37,100 bases of DNA from an uncultured bacterium. GTDB lineage: Bacteria; Atribacterota; Atribacteria; Atribacterales; Caldatribacteriaceae. The stretch lies in contig CALAIW010000028.1 in the NCBI GenBank assembly GCA_937922705.1, positions 1 to 37,100 of the forward strand. Reading direction: 5' to 3'. The translations under genes and the position numbers were made by a program. The notes under the pieces were generated by a model. That model saw only the letters and a program-made list of their open reading frames with translations. It ran no database searches and was not told the origin of the DNA. Positions within the stretch are counted from its first letter, which is position 1. Each line of letters opens with the position of its first letter. Below are positions 16,109 to 25,270 of this stretch, in pieces.

Positions 16109-16393
16109 ATGCCCAGGGCTATATACCAAGGGACGGTAATTGCTGAAAGCAACGAAACCATTTTCCTCGAGGGAAATCACTACTTTCCTCCCGAAGCAGT
16201 GAAAAAAGAATACCTTGTGCCCAGTGACCACAGGACGGTCTGCCCCTGGAAAGGGGAAGCAAGCTATTACCACGTGAAGGTAGGAAACGTTGTGAGTGAA
16301 AACGCTGCCTGGTACTATCCTCATCCCAAGGAAGCAGCTCGAGAAATCGCTGGGTACATCGCATTCTGGAAGGACGTCACGGTCGAGCCATAG
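16109..16393 (+). CDS. DUF427 family protein
   Basis: The 94-residue product matches the DUF427 family: PRAIYQGTVIAES near the start, NHYFPPEAVKKEYL, the conserved TVCPWKGEASYYHV core, and a C-terminal AAWYYPHPKEAAREIAGYIAFW with the typical end of the fold. DUF427 is a small beta-rich domain with no assigned reaction. I chose ATG at 16109 with GGGGTGGAG just upstream. The gene stands alone and is convergent with hemL, whose stop lies 27 bases away. Confidence 0.85.
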   Translation: MPRAIYQGTVIAESNETIFLEGNHYFPPEAVKKEYLVPSDHRTVCPWKGEASYYHVKVGNVVSENAAWYYPHPKEAAREIAGYIAFWKDVTVEP

Positions 16394-16420
16394 GAAGAAC
16401 ACTTCCTCTGAGGAGAGAGT

Positions 16421-17713
16421 TTAAGGCGAGAAGAAACCCCTTTTTGAGGCAAATTTCTGCGCAATTTCCAGCGTCATATCGATGTCGTCGTCACTATGCG
16501 CAAGGGAGAGAAACATCGCCTCGAACGGGGATGGTGGCAAGTACACCCCATTGCGTAGCATCTCGTGGAAGAAATCCGCATAGAGCCTTCGATCCACCCG
16601 AGAGGTACTGGCACTATCATGAACGGCCTCTTGACTGAAAAAAAGAGTCAGCATGCTTCCCAACTGGTTCACATGCACTGGGATACCTGCGTTTTGGAAA
16701 ATCGACTTCATTCCCAGCGCAAGACGTTGTGTTCTGCACTCCAGTTCTGAGTAAATTTCAGGATGGTCCCTAAGGTACGTTACAACCGCGTATCCAGCGC
16801 TCAAGGCAAGGGGATTTCCAGAGAGTGTTCCAGCCTGGTATACTTTTCCCTCAGGAGCAACATACTCCATAATCGCACGCCGACCACCGTATGCTCCCAC
16901 TGGAAGTCCTCCACCGATGATTTTTCCCAAAATCGTCAGGTCGGGGAAAATGCCGTAATACCCCTGCGCTCCAGAGTAGGAAACTCGAAAACCGGTGATG
17001 ACTTCATCAAAGATAAGTAGAGCTCCATAGTCGAGGGTGACTTGGCGCAATGTTTCTAAAAATTCCCTACTGGGTACCACTACCCCCATGTTTCCCGCCA
17101 CTGGCTCCACAATCACAGCGGCAATCTTCTCTCCCCATTGGGAGAACGCCTTCGTAACTTCCTCTACATGGTTATAGGGAAGGAGAATTGTGGTCTGGGC
17201 AAATGCTTCTGGAATACCTAGAGAATCGGGAATTCCCAAAGTCAAAAGACCCGAGCCTCCCTGAACTAGGAGGCTATCAACGTGGCCATGGTAACATCCG
17301 CTGAATTTTACCACCAATGTCCTTCCAGTATAACCCCGGGCCAGACGCAAGGCGCTCATCACCGCCTCGGTTCCAGAGTTGGTGAACCGAACCATCTCTA
17401 TCGAGGGAAATACCCTACAGATTTCTTCCGCCATAAGCACTTCAAGCTCATGGCAAGTTCCAAAACTCGTCCCGCACACAATCTGCTTTTGCACTGCCTC
17501 TACTACCACAGGGTGCGCATGCCCCAGGATAATGGCCCCCCAGGACATGCAGTAATCAAGGTAACTTTGCCCCTCCACGTCAAAAAGACGACTTCCCAGC
17601 GCTCGGGCAATAAATAGTGGTGTACCCCCCACGGCCCGAAAAGCCCGAACTGGACTATTGACACCCCCAGGCATAACTTGCCGAGCCCGCTCAAAGAGCT
17701 CTTGAGAATTCAT
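16421..17713 (-). CDS. hemL: Glutamate-1-semialdehyde 2,1-aminomutase
   Basis: HemL is a PLP enzyme that converts glutamate-1-semialdehyde to 5-aminolevulinate, the second step of the C5 route. The 430-residue product is of normal length, begins ELFERARQVMPGGVNSPVRAF, and has the PLP-lysine context DLTILGKIIGGGLPVGAYGG, the DEVITGFR aspartate motif and the phosphate-binding GCYHGHVD. The ATG at 17713 overlaps the preceding stop as ATGA and is preceded by GGAGGAGAAG. It is the last gene of the B12 operon. HemA, its partner, is five genes upstream in the same transcript. Confidence 0.95.
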   Translation of the reverse strand: MNSQELFERARQVMPGGVNSPVRAFRAVGGTPLFIARALGSRLFDVEGQSYLDYCMSWGAIILGHAHPVVVEAVQKQIVCGTSFGTCHELEVLMAEEICRVFPSIEMVRFTNSGTEAVMSALRLARGYTGRTLVVKFSGCYHGHVDSLLVQGGSGLLTLGIPDSLGIPEAFAQTTILLPYNHVEEVTKAFSQWGEKIAAVIVEPVAGNMGVVVPSREFLETLRQVTLDYGALLIFDEVITGFRVSYSGAQGYYGIFPDLTILGKIIGGGLPVGAYGGRRAIMEYVAPEGKVYQAGTLSGNPLALSAGYAVVTYLRDHPEIYSELECRTQRLALGMKSIFQNAGIPVHVNQLGSMLTLFFSQEAVHDSASTSRVDRRLYADFFHEMLRNGVYLPPSPFEAMFLSLAHSDDDIDMTLEIAQKFASKRGFFSP

Positions 17714-18297
17714 ATGCTCTTCTCCTCCCAGGATTTCCTCCACTGCCTCAAAAGCTCTCGATACCGACGCTTTTTCTCCTGAAGAGGCATACCCACTCCT
17801 TTAAGCATCTGGCGTTCTCTCTCGAGAACTTGCAGCACTTCACGAAGACCCTGGGGAAAATTGGCTTCCAACCACTTCCTTATGTAGCGAACGAGAAAGG
17901 GACTTTTCCCTCCACTGGTAATAGCAACAAGAATTCCTTCCCGTTCAAAAACTGCTGGGGTCAAAAACGATGAGCATTCAGGACAATCCACTACGTTACA
18001 GAGTATCCCAAGCGCTTCTGCCTCTTTGGCAACTTTCCGGTTGACCACCGGGTCATCAGAGGCGGCAAAAACTAGAAAAAAGCCCTCTAAGTCCCCCTCT
18101 CGGTATGGACGTCTCTTCCAGGTAATTTTCCCCTGACGAACCAGAGCCATCAGTCCCTCCGTAACTTCGGGAGATACCACCGTAACTTTTGCCCCCACCT
18201 GGAGAAGCCTCCGGGCTTTCCGCTGAGCGACTGACCCACCACCCACAAGGAGGCATGGTTTCCCAGACAGAGAGAGCACTATCGGATATCCTCCCAT
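17710..18297 (-). CDS. Precorrin-2 dehydrogenase (Met8/SirC-like)
   Basis: This enzyme oxidises precorrin-2 to sirohydrochlorin with NAD+, giving the substrate for the cobalt chelatase CbiX. The 195-residue protein has the dinucleotide fold with LLVGGGSVAQRKA at about 16-28, then AASDDPVVNRKVAKEA, then LCNVVDCPECSSFLTPA with the Asp conserved in this family, and ITSGGKSP. It lacks the methyltransferase half of CysG, which is supplied by the cobA-hemD fusion in the same operon. Whether it also chelates metal, as Met8 does, cannot be told; CbiX makes that unnecessary for B12. It overlaps hemB by 19 bases and hemL by 4. Confidence 0.88.
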   Translation of the reverse strand: MGGYPIVLSLSGKPCLLVGGGSVAQRKARRLLQVGAKVTVVSPEVTEGLMALVRQGKITWKRRPYREGDLEGFFLVFAASDDPVVNRKVAKEAEALGILCNVVDCPECSSFLTPAVFEREGILVAITSGGKSPFLVRYIRKWLEANFPQGLREVLQVLERERQMLKGVGMPLQEKKRRYRELLRQWRKSWEEKSI

Positions 18298-19247
18298 TGG
18301 GCTATCTCCCTCGCATAGTAGGTAATGAGCAAATCCGCACCAGCTCGCTTTATAGCGGTCAAAAGTTCAAGAACTGCTGGTTTTTCTTCAAGAAACCCTT
18401 CCTGGGCAGCAGTTTTCACCATGGCATACTCCCCACTCACGCTGTAAGCTGCCACAGGAACCTGAAAATGCTCCCGTATCTCTCGAATCACATCAAGGTA
18501 CAAAAGAGCTGGCTTAACCATCACGATATCCGCACCTTCCTCGATATCAAGGGCCACTTCCCGAAGTGCTTCCCAGCGGTTTCCAAAATCCATCTGGTAG
18601 GAACGACGGTCGCCAAATTGAGGCCGAGAACACGCTACTTCTCGAAAGGGGCCATAGAATGCTGAAGCATACTTCGCACTGTAGGCCATAATGGGAATAT
18701 GGGCGAATCCAGCTTCGTCAAGGCGCCGACGTATTGCCCGAACCTGACCATCCATCATGCTTGAGGGTGCCACCATATCGGCGCCAGCTCGAACATGGGA
18801 CAGAGCGATTTCGGCTAAAACCGGGAGTGTCGCCTCATTGTCCACCCGCCCATCCACAACAATGCCACAGTGCCCATGAGTCGTGTAACCGCACAGGCAC
18901 ACATCGGTAATATACAAGAGAGAAGGAGCAACGGACTTGCCAATACGCAGCGCTTGCTGCACCACCCCATCTTCCCGATATGCCCTCTCTCCTTGAGGAT
19001 CTTTTTTTCGAGGAATTCCAAAAAGGAGTACCATTCGCAACCCCAAAGAAACAATTTCCTCGAGAGCTTCGGGAAGCGCCTGTAGGGAAAAACGCTCCAT
19101 CCCAGGAAAGGAGAAGATGCTACCCGCCATACTCTCCTCTTCAACTACAAAAAGCGGGAGAATCAAACTCTCCCTATGAATCCTGTGCTCTCGAAGTGCT
19201 TCCCGCAATACTGGATTCATGCGCAACCGCCGCATAGAAATAGTCAT
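18279..19247 (-). CDS. hemB: Porphobilinogen synthase (ALA dehydratase)
   Basis: HemB condenses two 5-aminolevulinates to porphobilinogen. The 322-residue protein carries both Schiff-base lysine contexts, YSAKYASAFYGPF and VMVKPALLYLD, and the metal loop DVCLCGYTTHGHCG with three Cys, which marks the zinc-using type. The start is the ATG at 19247 that shares a base with the preceding TAA (TAATG), with GAGGTGGGGG upstream; an upstream GTG would lie inside the previous gene. It continues the operon with no gap. Confidence 0.95.
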   Translation of the reverse strand: MTISMRRLRMNPVLREALREHRIHRESLILPLFVVEEESMAGSIFSFPGMERFSLQALPEALEEIVSLGLRMVLLFGIPRKKDPQGERAYREDGVVQQALRIGKSVAPSLLYITDVCLCGYTTHGHCGIVVDGRVDNEATLPVLAEIALSHVRAGADMVAPSSMMDGQVRAIRRRLDEAGFAHIPIMAYSAKYASAFYGPFREVACSRPQFGDRRSYQMDFGNRWEALREVALDIEEGADIVMVKPALLYLDVIREIREHFQVPVAAYSVSGEYAMVKTAAQEGFLEEKPAVLELLTAIKRAGADLLITYYAREIAQWEDIR

Positions 19248-20725
19248 TACCGCCCCCACCTCGCAAGAAGTGCTTTTTCAACCCCTTCCAAGGTATACTC
19301 CTCAGGAAGGTCCACAACTTGAAAACCCCTCTGCTGAATGGAGCGGGCTGTGGTAGGCCCAATGGCCACAAGGCAAACACCCTCAAGAAGCCCTCGATTG
19401 CCTTCAAGCATCTCCTCCAAATACCGAAATGAAGAGGGACTGGAAAAGACCACCGCGTCAACCCTCCTCTGGAGTACCGCCTTTACTCGGTCTTGTACCT
19501 CCCAGTTAGGAAGACTGCGATAGAGAGCCACTTTTTCCACCCTATAACCTTTTGCGACAAGAGCCTTCTTGCCCTCTTCCCCCCCTATCTGAGAAGTCAA
19601 AAGGAGGGCCACCTCTCCTCTCCCCTCTGGTAGTACCTCGAGAAGATGAGAGGCCGTAAAAGAAGAAGGGAGATAGTCGGGAAAAAGCCCTATAGACTCA
19701 AGTTCTTGAGCGGTTTTTCTCCCCACCGCTGCTATACGGATACCGTAAAGATTTCGAATATCCAGACGATAGGACTGCACGAATTTCCGGAAAGCCGCAA
19801 CAGCGTTTTTGCTGCTAAAAAGGAGAAGACGGCATGTTGAAACTTTTCGATACAGCTCTGCAAAACTTTCCAAACAAAATTCGATGCGCACTGTAGGATA
19901 CCGAAGAACCTCTGCCCCCAGTTCTACAAGAGAGGGAAAGGTAAAAGAGTCTGTAGTCGTTCCGGTGACAAGAACCCGTTTTCCGAAAAGAGGTCGCCTT
20001 TCCCAAAACGAGAGGGACTCTCGCAGGAAAACCACTTCTCCCAAAACGAGAACCAAAGGGTTCCGAAAACCAGCCTCTTCTGCCTTCTCGGCAATATCAC
20101 CAAGAGTTCCCACCAAAACTCGTTGTCTTGATGTTGCTCCTTCCATGATAAGTGAGGCAGGAAGAGAAGCCGGTTTCCCCCACCTCTGCAATGTCTCGGT
20201 CAACGTCCGTAAATGCTTTGCCCCCATGAGAACTACAATGGTTCCCGAAAAGCGCGCCAAAATCTCCCATTCGAGGCTCTCCGGGTTATGTCCTGAAACT
20301 ACCATGAAAGAAGGGCTTGTTCCCCTATGGGTGAGAGGGATACCCGCCAGAGCCGGGACAGCAAGAGCCGAACTGACACCAGGAATCACCTCTACCTCAA
20401 TACCTTCCTGAACAAGGTACAGAGCCTCTTCCCCACCTCGGCCAAAAACGAAAGGGTCCCCACCCTTGAGTCGCACTACTCGTTTCCCTTCTTGGGCTTT
20501 TCGCTTGAGGAGTTCTTGGATGGTTTCCTGAGGAAAGGGATGGTACCCTGGTTCTTTTCCCACATCGATACACTCTGCACCCTGAGGAAAAAGAGACACG
20601 AGAGCCTCCCCCACCAAGCGGTCATAAACGACGACATCAGCGCTCTGCAGCACTTCCCAAGCCCTTCGGGTAAGAAGACCAGGGTCACCTGGTCCTGCTC
20701 CAACGATGTATACCTTGTTACTCAT
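19247..20725 (-). CDS. cobA-hemD: Fused uroporphyrinogen-III methyltransferase and synthase (CobA-HemD)
   Basis: A 492-residue two-domain enzyme. Residues 1-240 are SUMT (CobA): KVYIVGAGPGDPGLLT at the start, RLKGGDPFVFGRGGEE, and VIPGVSSALAVPALAGIPLTHRG, which bind S-adenosylmethionine and methylate uroporphyrinogen III at C2 and C7. Residues about 250-492 are HemD (FGKRVLVTGTT, SSKNAVAAF, VVFSSPSSFRYL), which closes the tetrapyrrole ring with inversion of ring D. The fusion joins consecutive steps and commits flux to sirohydrochlorin and B12. Such fusions are known in Firmicutes and other anaerobes. The ATG at 20725 overlaps the hemC end; another ATG two codons upstream is equally possible. 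Confidence 0.93.
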   Translation of the reverse strand: MSNKVYIVGAGPGDPGLLTRRAWEVLQSADVVVYDRLVGEALVSLFPQGAECIDVGKEPGYHPFPQETIQELLKRKAQEGKRVVRLKGGDPFVFGRGGEEALYLVQEGIEVEVIPGVSSALAVPALAGIPLTHRGTSPSFMVVSGHNPESLEWEILARFSGTIVVLMGAKHLRTLTETLQRWGKPASLPASLIMEGATSRQRVLVGTLGDIAEKAEEAGFRNPLVLVLGEVVFLRESLSFWERRPLFGKRVLVTGTTTDSFTFPSLVELGAEVLRYPTVRIEFCLESFAELYRKVSTCRLLLFSSKNAVAAFRKFVQSYRLDIRNLYGIRIAAVGRKTAQELESIGLFPDYLPSSFTASHLLEVLPEGRGEVALLLTSQIGGEEGKKALVAKGYRVEKVALYRSLPNWEVQDRVKAVLQRRVDAVVFSSPSSFRYLEEMLEGNRGLLEGVCLVAIGPTTARSIQQRGFQVVDLPEEYTLEGVEKALLARWGR

Positions 20726-21611
20726 GACCATCGCCTCGAAGTAACCGCACAAGTGACTGTACAAGAGAACTTTGTTCCTCAACCGGCCCCTCTAAAGAAA
20801 CCTTTTTCACCTCTTTTCCGTAAGCTGCCATACCAAAAAGCCGTATCCATCCATTCTCTACTACAGCCAATGCTCCTACCGGAATTTGGCACCCTCCCCC
20901 AAAGAGCCTTAAAAAATTCCGTTCTATCTCTACAGCTTGAGCAGTCTCTTTATGGTTGAGTACGGTCACCATCGATTCCAACGGGTCCTTCGCTCTTCCT
21001 TCCACCACTATCACCCCCTGTCCCACGGCAGGAACAAGCACCTCGGGAGAGAAATACTCCACGATACGAGCCTCTTCACCCAAACGCTTCAATCCCGCTG
21101 CTGCAAGAACAAGAGCATCTACCTCTCCTCTTTCCATTTTCCGGATACGCGTGGGAACGTTACCCCGAAGCGGTACCACCTCAAGGTCAGGTCGCAAGGC
21201 CTCAATCTGCACCTTACGACGCACACTCGATGTCCCAATTGTGGCACCACGAGGAAGTGCTGCAAAGGGCAACCCCTTCCGAGAAAGAAGGACATCTCTA
21301 GGGTCCTCTCGCTTGAGCACAGCAAAAATGGCAAGTCCTGGGGGAAGGTCCACGGGCAAATCTTTGAGGCTATGCACCGCAAGATCCACAATCCCCCTAA
21401 GGAGTGCTTCTTCCACTTCCTTAACAAACATTCCTTTCGCAAAGGTCGTTTTGGGGTCCTCGGGGAAGCGGTCCCCAGTTGTAGTGATGGGAACAACTTC
21501 CCACTGTACCTCTTGGTACACCCGGGATAACCGCTCCACCACTTCCTGCGTCTGACGAAGCGCCAAAACGCTGCCCCGACTACCAACTCGAATAACCCTT
21601 TGGTCTTTCAC
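20718..21611 (-). CDS. hemC: Hydroxymethylbilane synthase (porphobilinogen deaminase)
   Basis: HemC joins four porphobilinogens into hydroxymethylbilane on a covalent dipyrromethane cofactor. The 297-residue protein keeps the catalytic Asp84 in HSLKDLP, GTSSVRRK at 127-133, LRGNVPTR, and the cofactor Cys241 in FGGGCQIPVGA. The start is taken as the GTG at 21611, which lies 32 bases inside hemA; SD support is weak, but IRVGSRGSVLALRQ follows at the expected distance. It overlaps the following fused gene by 8 bases. Confidence 0.95.
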   Translation of the reverse strand: MKDQRVIRVGSRGSVLALRQTQEVVERLSRVYQEVQWEVVPITTTGDRFPEDPKTTFAKGMFVKEVEEALLRGIVDLAVHSLKDLPVDLPPGLAIFAVLKREDPRDVLLSRKGLPFAALPRGATIGTSSVRRKVQIEALRPDLEVVPLRGNVPTRIRKMERGEVDALVLAAAGLKRLGEEARIVEYFSPEVLVPAVGQGVIVVEGRAKDPLESMVTVLNHKETAQAVEIERNFLRLFGGGCQIPVGALAVVENGWIRLFGMAAYGKEVKKVSLEGPVEEQSSLVQSLVRLLRGDGHE

Positions 21612-22776
21612 TATCTCGATTCACTCCTTTGTCCTCACTTTGAAGCACCGTTCTTATGCAAATAAGGAAACGTCGATTTGCTCTGAAGACGGTCTCAATC
21701 ACTCGGTCTTGGTCTTCCCGTCCCAAATACGGTATGTTTCGAAAGAGCTGAGACAGTTCCTCTAAGGCTATTTCCTGGAAATTTGTAGTTAAAGTTCTGA
21801 AGAGCTCATCCCACTCCAAAGAGCGGCAAAAGAGCCTTACCGCTTCTTCAATCATCGCCTCAACCTTGGCCACATCTTGCACAAGCCGAGAGCGTCTTTC
21901 CCGCGCAATTCCCTCTAAATCCTCAAGGGTGGAGAGACGTACTCCTTCGAGGGTAGCAATTTTTGGATCTATGTTTCGAGGCAAACCAAGGTCAAAGAGG
22001 AGTCGAGGAACCTCTGGCCATACCCCTCGAAACGGCTGAAACTCCAGTGTATAGTGAGGGGCTTCAGTGGCACTGACAAGAAGGTCACAACCTCGAAGGT
22101 ACTCGTATTTCTCCCAATACGGGAGAAGCTTAATAGTAGGAAACTCCCTTTGAAGAGACAAAGCCCGTTTTGGATTTCTGCTCGAAACGCGTATTTCCCC
22201 CACCCCACGCTCCAAAAAATAGGCAATAAGTAACCTTCCCATTTCACCAGTCCCGATAAGGAACACTCGCTTTCCTTGCAAATCCCCTAAAAACCGTTCT
22301 GCAAGCTGCACCACAAGAGAAGGAATGGAAAAAGAAGCGCTTCCCAAAAACGTCTTGGCACGAACCTTCTTCCCCAAGGTGATGGCCCGCAAAAAGAGTC
22401 TATTGAGGTCCTTTCCGCATCGTTTTTCCTCGCGAGCTTTCTCCCAGGCCCGCTTCACCTGCCCCAGAATTTGGTGTTCCCCTAAAGCCAGCGATTCCAA
22501 GCCACAAGTAACCCGAAAAAGGCGTCGTACCACATCTCCACCAGAAAGGCAAAGCAGGGCTTCTTGCGGAAAACCAGGGAATAGGGCTTTTTGCACCGCC
22601 TCTGTATCCTCTTTTTCCCCCACAAAATACACTTCGTGGCGTTGGCAAGTCGAAAGAACAACCATTTCCCTCACCATCCCAAGAGGCCAGGGCACCTCCC
22701 GGCAGAAGTACCTTTCCCGGATAGCAAGAGGGGTTTTTTCGTCCATGCCCACCATCCGAAATCCTTCAAGAGCCAT
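21580..22776 (-). CDS. hemA: Glutamyl-tRNA reductase
   Basis: HemA reduces glutamyl-tRNA to glutamate-1-semialdehyde with NADPH, the first step of the C5 route. The 398-residue protein has the nucleophilic Cys44 in LSTCQRHEVY, the active-site GEHQILGQVK, and the NADPH-binding LIGTGEMGRLL. The C-terminal helical dimerisation domain is present. ATG at 22776 is preceded by TAGGTG; a GTG nine bases upstream is a less likely start. It overlaps cbiJ by 11 bases. Placing hemA under the cobalamin riboswitch ties all tetrapyrrole supply in this operon to B12 status. Confidence 0.95.
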   Translation of the reverse strand: MALEGFRMVGMDEKTPLAIRERYFCREVPWPLGMVREMVVLSTCQRHEVYFVGEKEDTEAVQKALFPGFPQEALLCLSGGDVVRRLFRVTCGLESLALGEHQILGQVKRAWEKAREEKRCGKDLNRLFLRAITLGKKVRAKTFLGSASFSIPSLVVQLAERFLGDLQGKRVFLIGTGEMGRLLIAYFLERGVGEIRVSSRNPKRALSLQREFPTIKLLPYWEKYEYLRGCDLLVSATEAPHYTLEFQPFRGVWPEVPRLLFDLGLPRNIDPKIATLEGVRLSTLEDLEGIARERRSRLVQDVAKVEAMIEEAVRLFCRSLEWDELFRTLTTNFQEIALEELSQLFRNIPYLGREDQDRVIETVFRANRRFLICIRTVLQSEDKGVNRDSERPKGYSSW

Positions 22777-23518
22777 AGAGTTCACCTAGCCTCGTAAAGA
22801 GTGCGTCGAAATCATGAAATACCTCCCCATACTGCCTTCGCCTGCGCTTGATAAGAACCAAGGGAATTCCAAGAGCATCTGCCGCTTCAATCTTCTCAAG
22901 AAGCCCACCTTCTTGGCCACTCTCTTTGCTCACCACTACTTCAGCCCCAAACTCCTGAAAGAGCACACGATTGAGCTCCGTACTTACCGGACCAAGAATG
23001 GCCACGACCTCCTTTGGAGTTAAACCCAGCCTTTCGCAGTACCGTAAGGAACGACTTACCGGGAGCACCCGAACCCGGATGCTTTTCCCCTCTTTTTTGA
23101 GCCTGACAAAAGGAGCCAAATACTTGCTCCCAACAGTAAGAAAAATTTTTCGATAGGGCGCAAGAACTCGCAAGGCTTCGTCACAATTTTCCACTTGAAT
23201 TACCGAAGAGGGAAGTTCAACCCGAGGTCTCTCATAGACAAGATGTGGAATGCCCAGGTCCGATGACACCTTTCGAGCTATATCTTTGATTTCCCCTGCA
23301 AAGGGGTGAGTGGCGTCGATAATCAGCCGGACATCCTTCTCGTACACAAAATGCCGCAATCCTTCTGCAGAAAAGGGACCGACCCGCACTGGAATACCAT
23401 TCGGTATGAAACCCCGGCCAAACGCATACACCACACTTACCCATACAGGATACCCTCGCTCCCAGAGTTTTTGGGCAATCGCTCTTCCCTCGGTTGTTCC
23501 TCCCAAAACGAGAATCAT
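22766..23518 (-). CDS. cbiJ: Cobalt-precorrin-6A reductase
   Basis: CbiJ (CobK family) reduces the C18-C19 double bond of the corrin precursor with NADPH. The 250-residue protein begins MILVLGGTTEGRAIAQKL, the family's nucleotide-binding signature, has IIDATHPFAGEI at about 85-97, and IRVRVLPVS and ILGPVS in the second half. Length is normal. The ATGA overlap with cbiH and the 11-base overlap with hemA show it is mid-operon. Confidence 0.93.
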   Translation of the reverse strand: MILVLGGTTEGRAIAQKLWERGYPVWVSVVYAFGRGFIPNGIPVRVGPFSAEGLRHFVYEKDVRLIIDATHPFAGEIKDIARKVSSDLGIPHLVYERPRVELPSSVIQVENCDEALRVLAPYRKIFLTVGSKYLAPFVRLKKEGKSIRVRVLPVSRSLRYCERLGLTPKEVVAILGPVSTELNRVLFQEFGAEVVVSKESGQEGGLLEKIEAADALGIPLVLIKRRRRQYGEVFHDFDALFTRLGELYGS

Positions 23519-24243
23519 AACCGGTACCCCCGAGGTGTAACCATGTACGAGTTGGCCATAAAAGTCTTCTCATTCCCCACGATAACAATGGTGTGCATAT
23601 CTACGGTATAGTGCTCTGCTTCCCCCAGGGTGGTGAGAATCACCACCTCTTCCGGAAGGGAGACATTCCGGACAATCCCCACCAAGGTCTGCGGCCGACG
23701 ATGCTTTTTGAGAATGGCCATAGCTCCTGGAAAGGTATGGGCGCGAAGGGAACTCCCCGGATTGTACAGCACAAGTACCAAGGGTGTTTGCGCTAGGACT
23801 TCAAGAAGTGCGCGAATCTCCTCCCAACGCGTGAGGTAATCAGAGAGACTCACTACTGCGAAATCGTTGCCTATTGGAGCACCAAGCACTGCAGCCGCAC
23901 CGTTCATAGCGCTTACTCCGGGGATAACTTTGACGACATCGGCTATTCCCTCTCTGAAGGCCACCTCAAGAAGGAGCCCAGCCATTCCGTAAATCCCTGG
24001 ATCCCCACCACTCACCAGAGCTACCTTCCAACCCTCACGTGCCAGACGAAGCGTCTCCCGGCAACGAAGGAACTCTTCCCCCATGCCAAAACCGAGTACC
24101 CTTTTACCTTCGAGCATGGGGGTGAGACGTTCTAAGTAGCGCCAATACCCCAGAACGATTTCCGCCTCTTTGAGGGTTGCTTGCGCTCGAAGCGTAAGTT
24201 CCGTAGTATTTCCCGGGCCAATTCCCACCACTTTAACCCACAT
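23515..24243 (-). CDS. cbiH: Cobalt-precorrin-3 C17-methyltransferase
   Basis: CbiH (CobJ family) methylates C17 and contracts the ring. The 242-residue protein shows the class III methyltransferase fold: VKVVGIGPGNTTELTLRA, LVSGGDPGIYGMAGLL and VIPGVSAMNGAAAVLGAPIGNDFAVVSLSDYL, the last segment being typical of CbiH. LVLYNPGSSLR and MHTIVIVGN complete the C-terminal half. It lacks the extra ferredoxin-like domain found in some longer CbiH60 forms. It overlaps cbiG by 11 bases and cbiJ by 4. Confidence 0.93.
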   Translation of the reverse strand: MWVKVVGIGPGNTTELTLRAQATLKEAEIVLGYWRYLERLTPMLEGKRVLGFGMGEEFLRCRETLRLAREGWKVALVSGGDPGIYGMAGLLLEVAFREGIADVVKVIPGVSAMNGAAAVLGAPIGNDFAVVSLSDYLTRWEEIRALLEVLAQTPLVLVLYNPGSSLRAHTFPGAMAILKKHRRPQTLVGIVRNVSLPEEVVILTTLGEAEHYTVDMHTIVIVGNEKTFMANSYMVTPRGYRL

Positions 24244-25270
24244 ACGTGCCTACCCTCCGAAAGAGAGCCAATGTTACCCCTTTCCCCTCAAAATACCCTA
24301 ACTCTCTACCTCCACCACTTGCCAAGAAAGCACTGGGGCGAGCTACGCTTCCCACCCCAAGTGCCTTTTGTACCCGTGGGGAAGTGGGAAAAAAGTGAGC
24401 CACTTTCTGCAACTCTTCCACAGTAAAGAAACGTATGGGAACAGAGAGCATCGTCGCCAATGCTCTCAGTGCAGGGTCATCCTTTTTCCTCTCCACACTG
24501 GCCAACTCCCCAAGACCAGAAAGGGCCATGCCCTGGGCACGAAAAAAGTCGCTGACCAGGGTTTGAAGCATTACCCCAGAGATACCCTTTCGTAGACCCA
24601 CGCCAAGAATAAGATTGCGAGGACGTAGAATGACGAAGGGAAGCAGCGGAGCCTCTACTACCGCATCGGTGATGAACACTATCCCCTTCGCTTCCTGTGG
24701 AACCTGTGGAAAAAGTTGTATCCTCCTGTGCAGCAGTTTCCACACCATTGCATCATCGGTTACATACGTTACCTGCTCCCCTTCAAGGAGGAGAGCGGTA
24801 ACTTTAGGAAGATTTTCCCGTGCCTCGACAACGAAGTTGTACTCTCGAGCTATCACGTCGGGGGTTTCGATACCAGAGAGGTCACTGGCAGTAGTAATAA
24901 CCGGCGTGGCTCCCAAAATATGCGCCACTTCTTGGGCTAGACGGTTCCCCCCACCCCAGTGCCCAGAGAGCAAGCTGATCACGAATTTCCCCTGCTCATC
25001 AACCACCACAACAGCAGGGTCACGCCATTTATCCTTAAGGTGTGGTGCTATAGCTCGGACCGCAATTCCTACCGCCGAGACAAAAATCAACCCCTCGTAA
25101 CCTTGAAACATCCATCCGGTAAATTCCCGAACGCTCCCCCGAATGGGCTGCAAGTCCCCCTCTCTTGGGATTAACTTCTCAAGGGTGTATCCTGCACTCC
25201 CCAGTCGTGCCTGTATAGCTCGGGCCACAGGTATTCCTCTCCTTGTAAGGACAATGACTGCCGTTTTCAT
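24233..25270 (-). CDS. cbiG: Cobalt-precorrin-5A hydrolase
   Basis: CbiG opens the delta-lactone of cobalt-precorrin-5A and releases acetaldehyde, a step found only in the anaerobic pathway. The 345-residue protein has the N-terminal CbiG domain (GLIFVSAVGIAVRAIAPHL, then DPAVVVVDEQGKFVISLLSGH and GGGNRLAQEVAHILGATPV) and a C-terminal domain (NLILGVGLRKGIS ... LSGLGELASVERKKDDPAL) with the conserved GVG-GxRKG pattern. Its presence, with CbiD, fixes the route as anaerobic. It overlaps cbiF as ATGA. Confidence 0.95.
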   Translation of the reverse strand: MKTAVIVLTRRGIPVARAIQARLGSAGYTLEKLIPREGDLQPIRGSVREFTGWMFQGYEGLIFVSAVGIAVRAIAPHLKDKWRDPAVVVVDEQGKFVISLLSGHWGGGNRLAQEVAHILGATPVITTASDLSGIETPDVIAREYNFVVEARENLPKVTALLLEGEQVTYVTDDAMVWKLLHRRIQLFPQVPQEAKGIVFITDAVVEAPLLPFVILRPRNLILGVGLRKGISGVMLQTLVSDFFRAQGMALSGLGELASVERKKDDPALRALATMLSVPIRFFTVEELQKVAHFFPTSPRVQKALGVGSVARPSAFLASGGGRELGYFEGKGVTLALFRRVGTYVG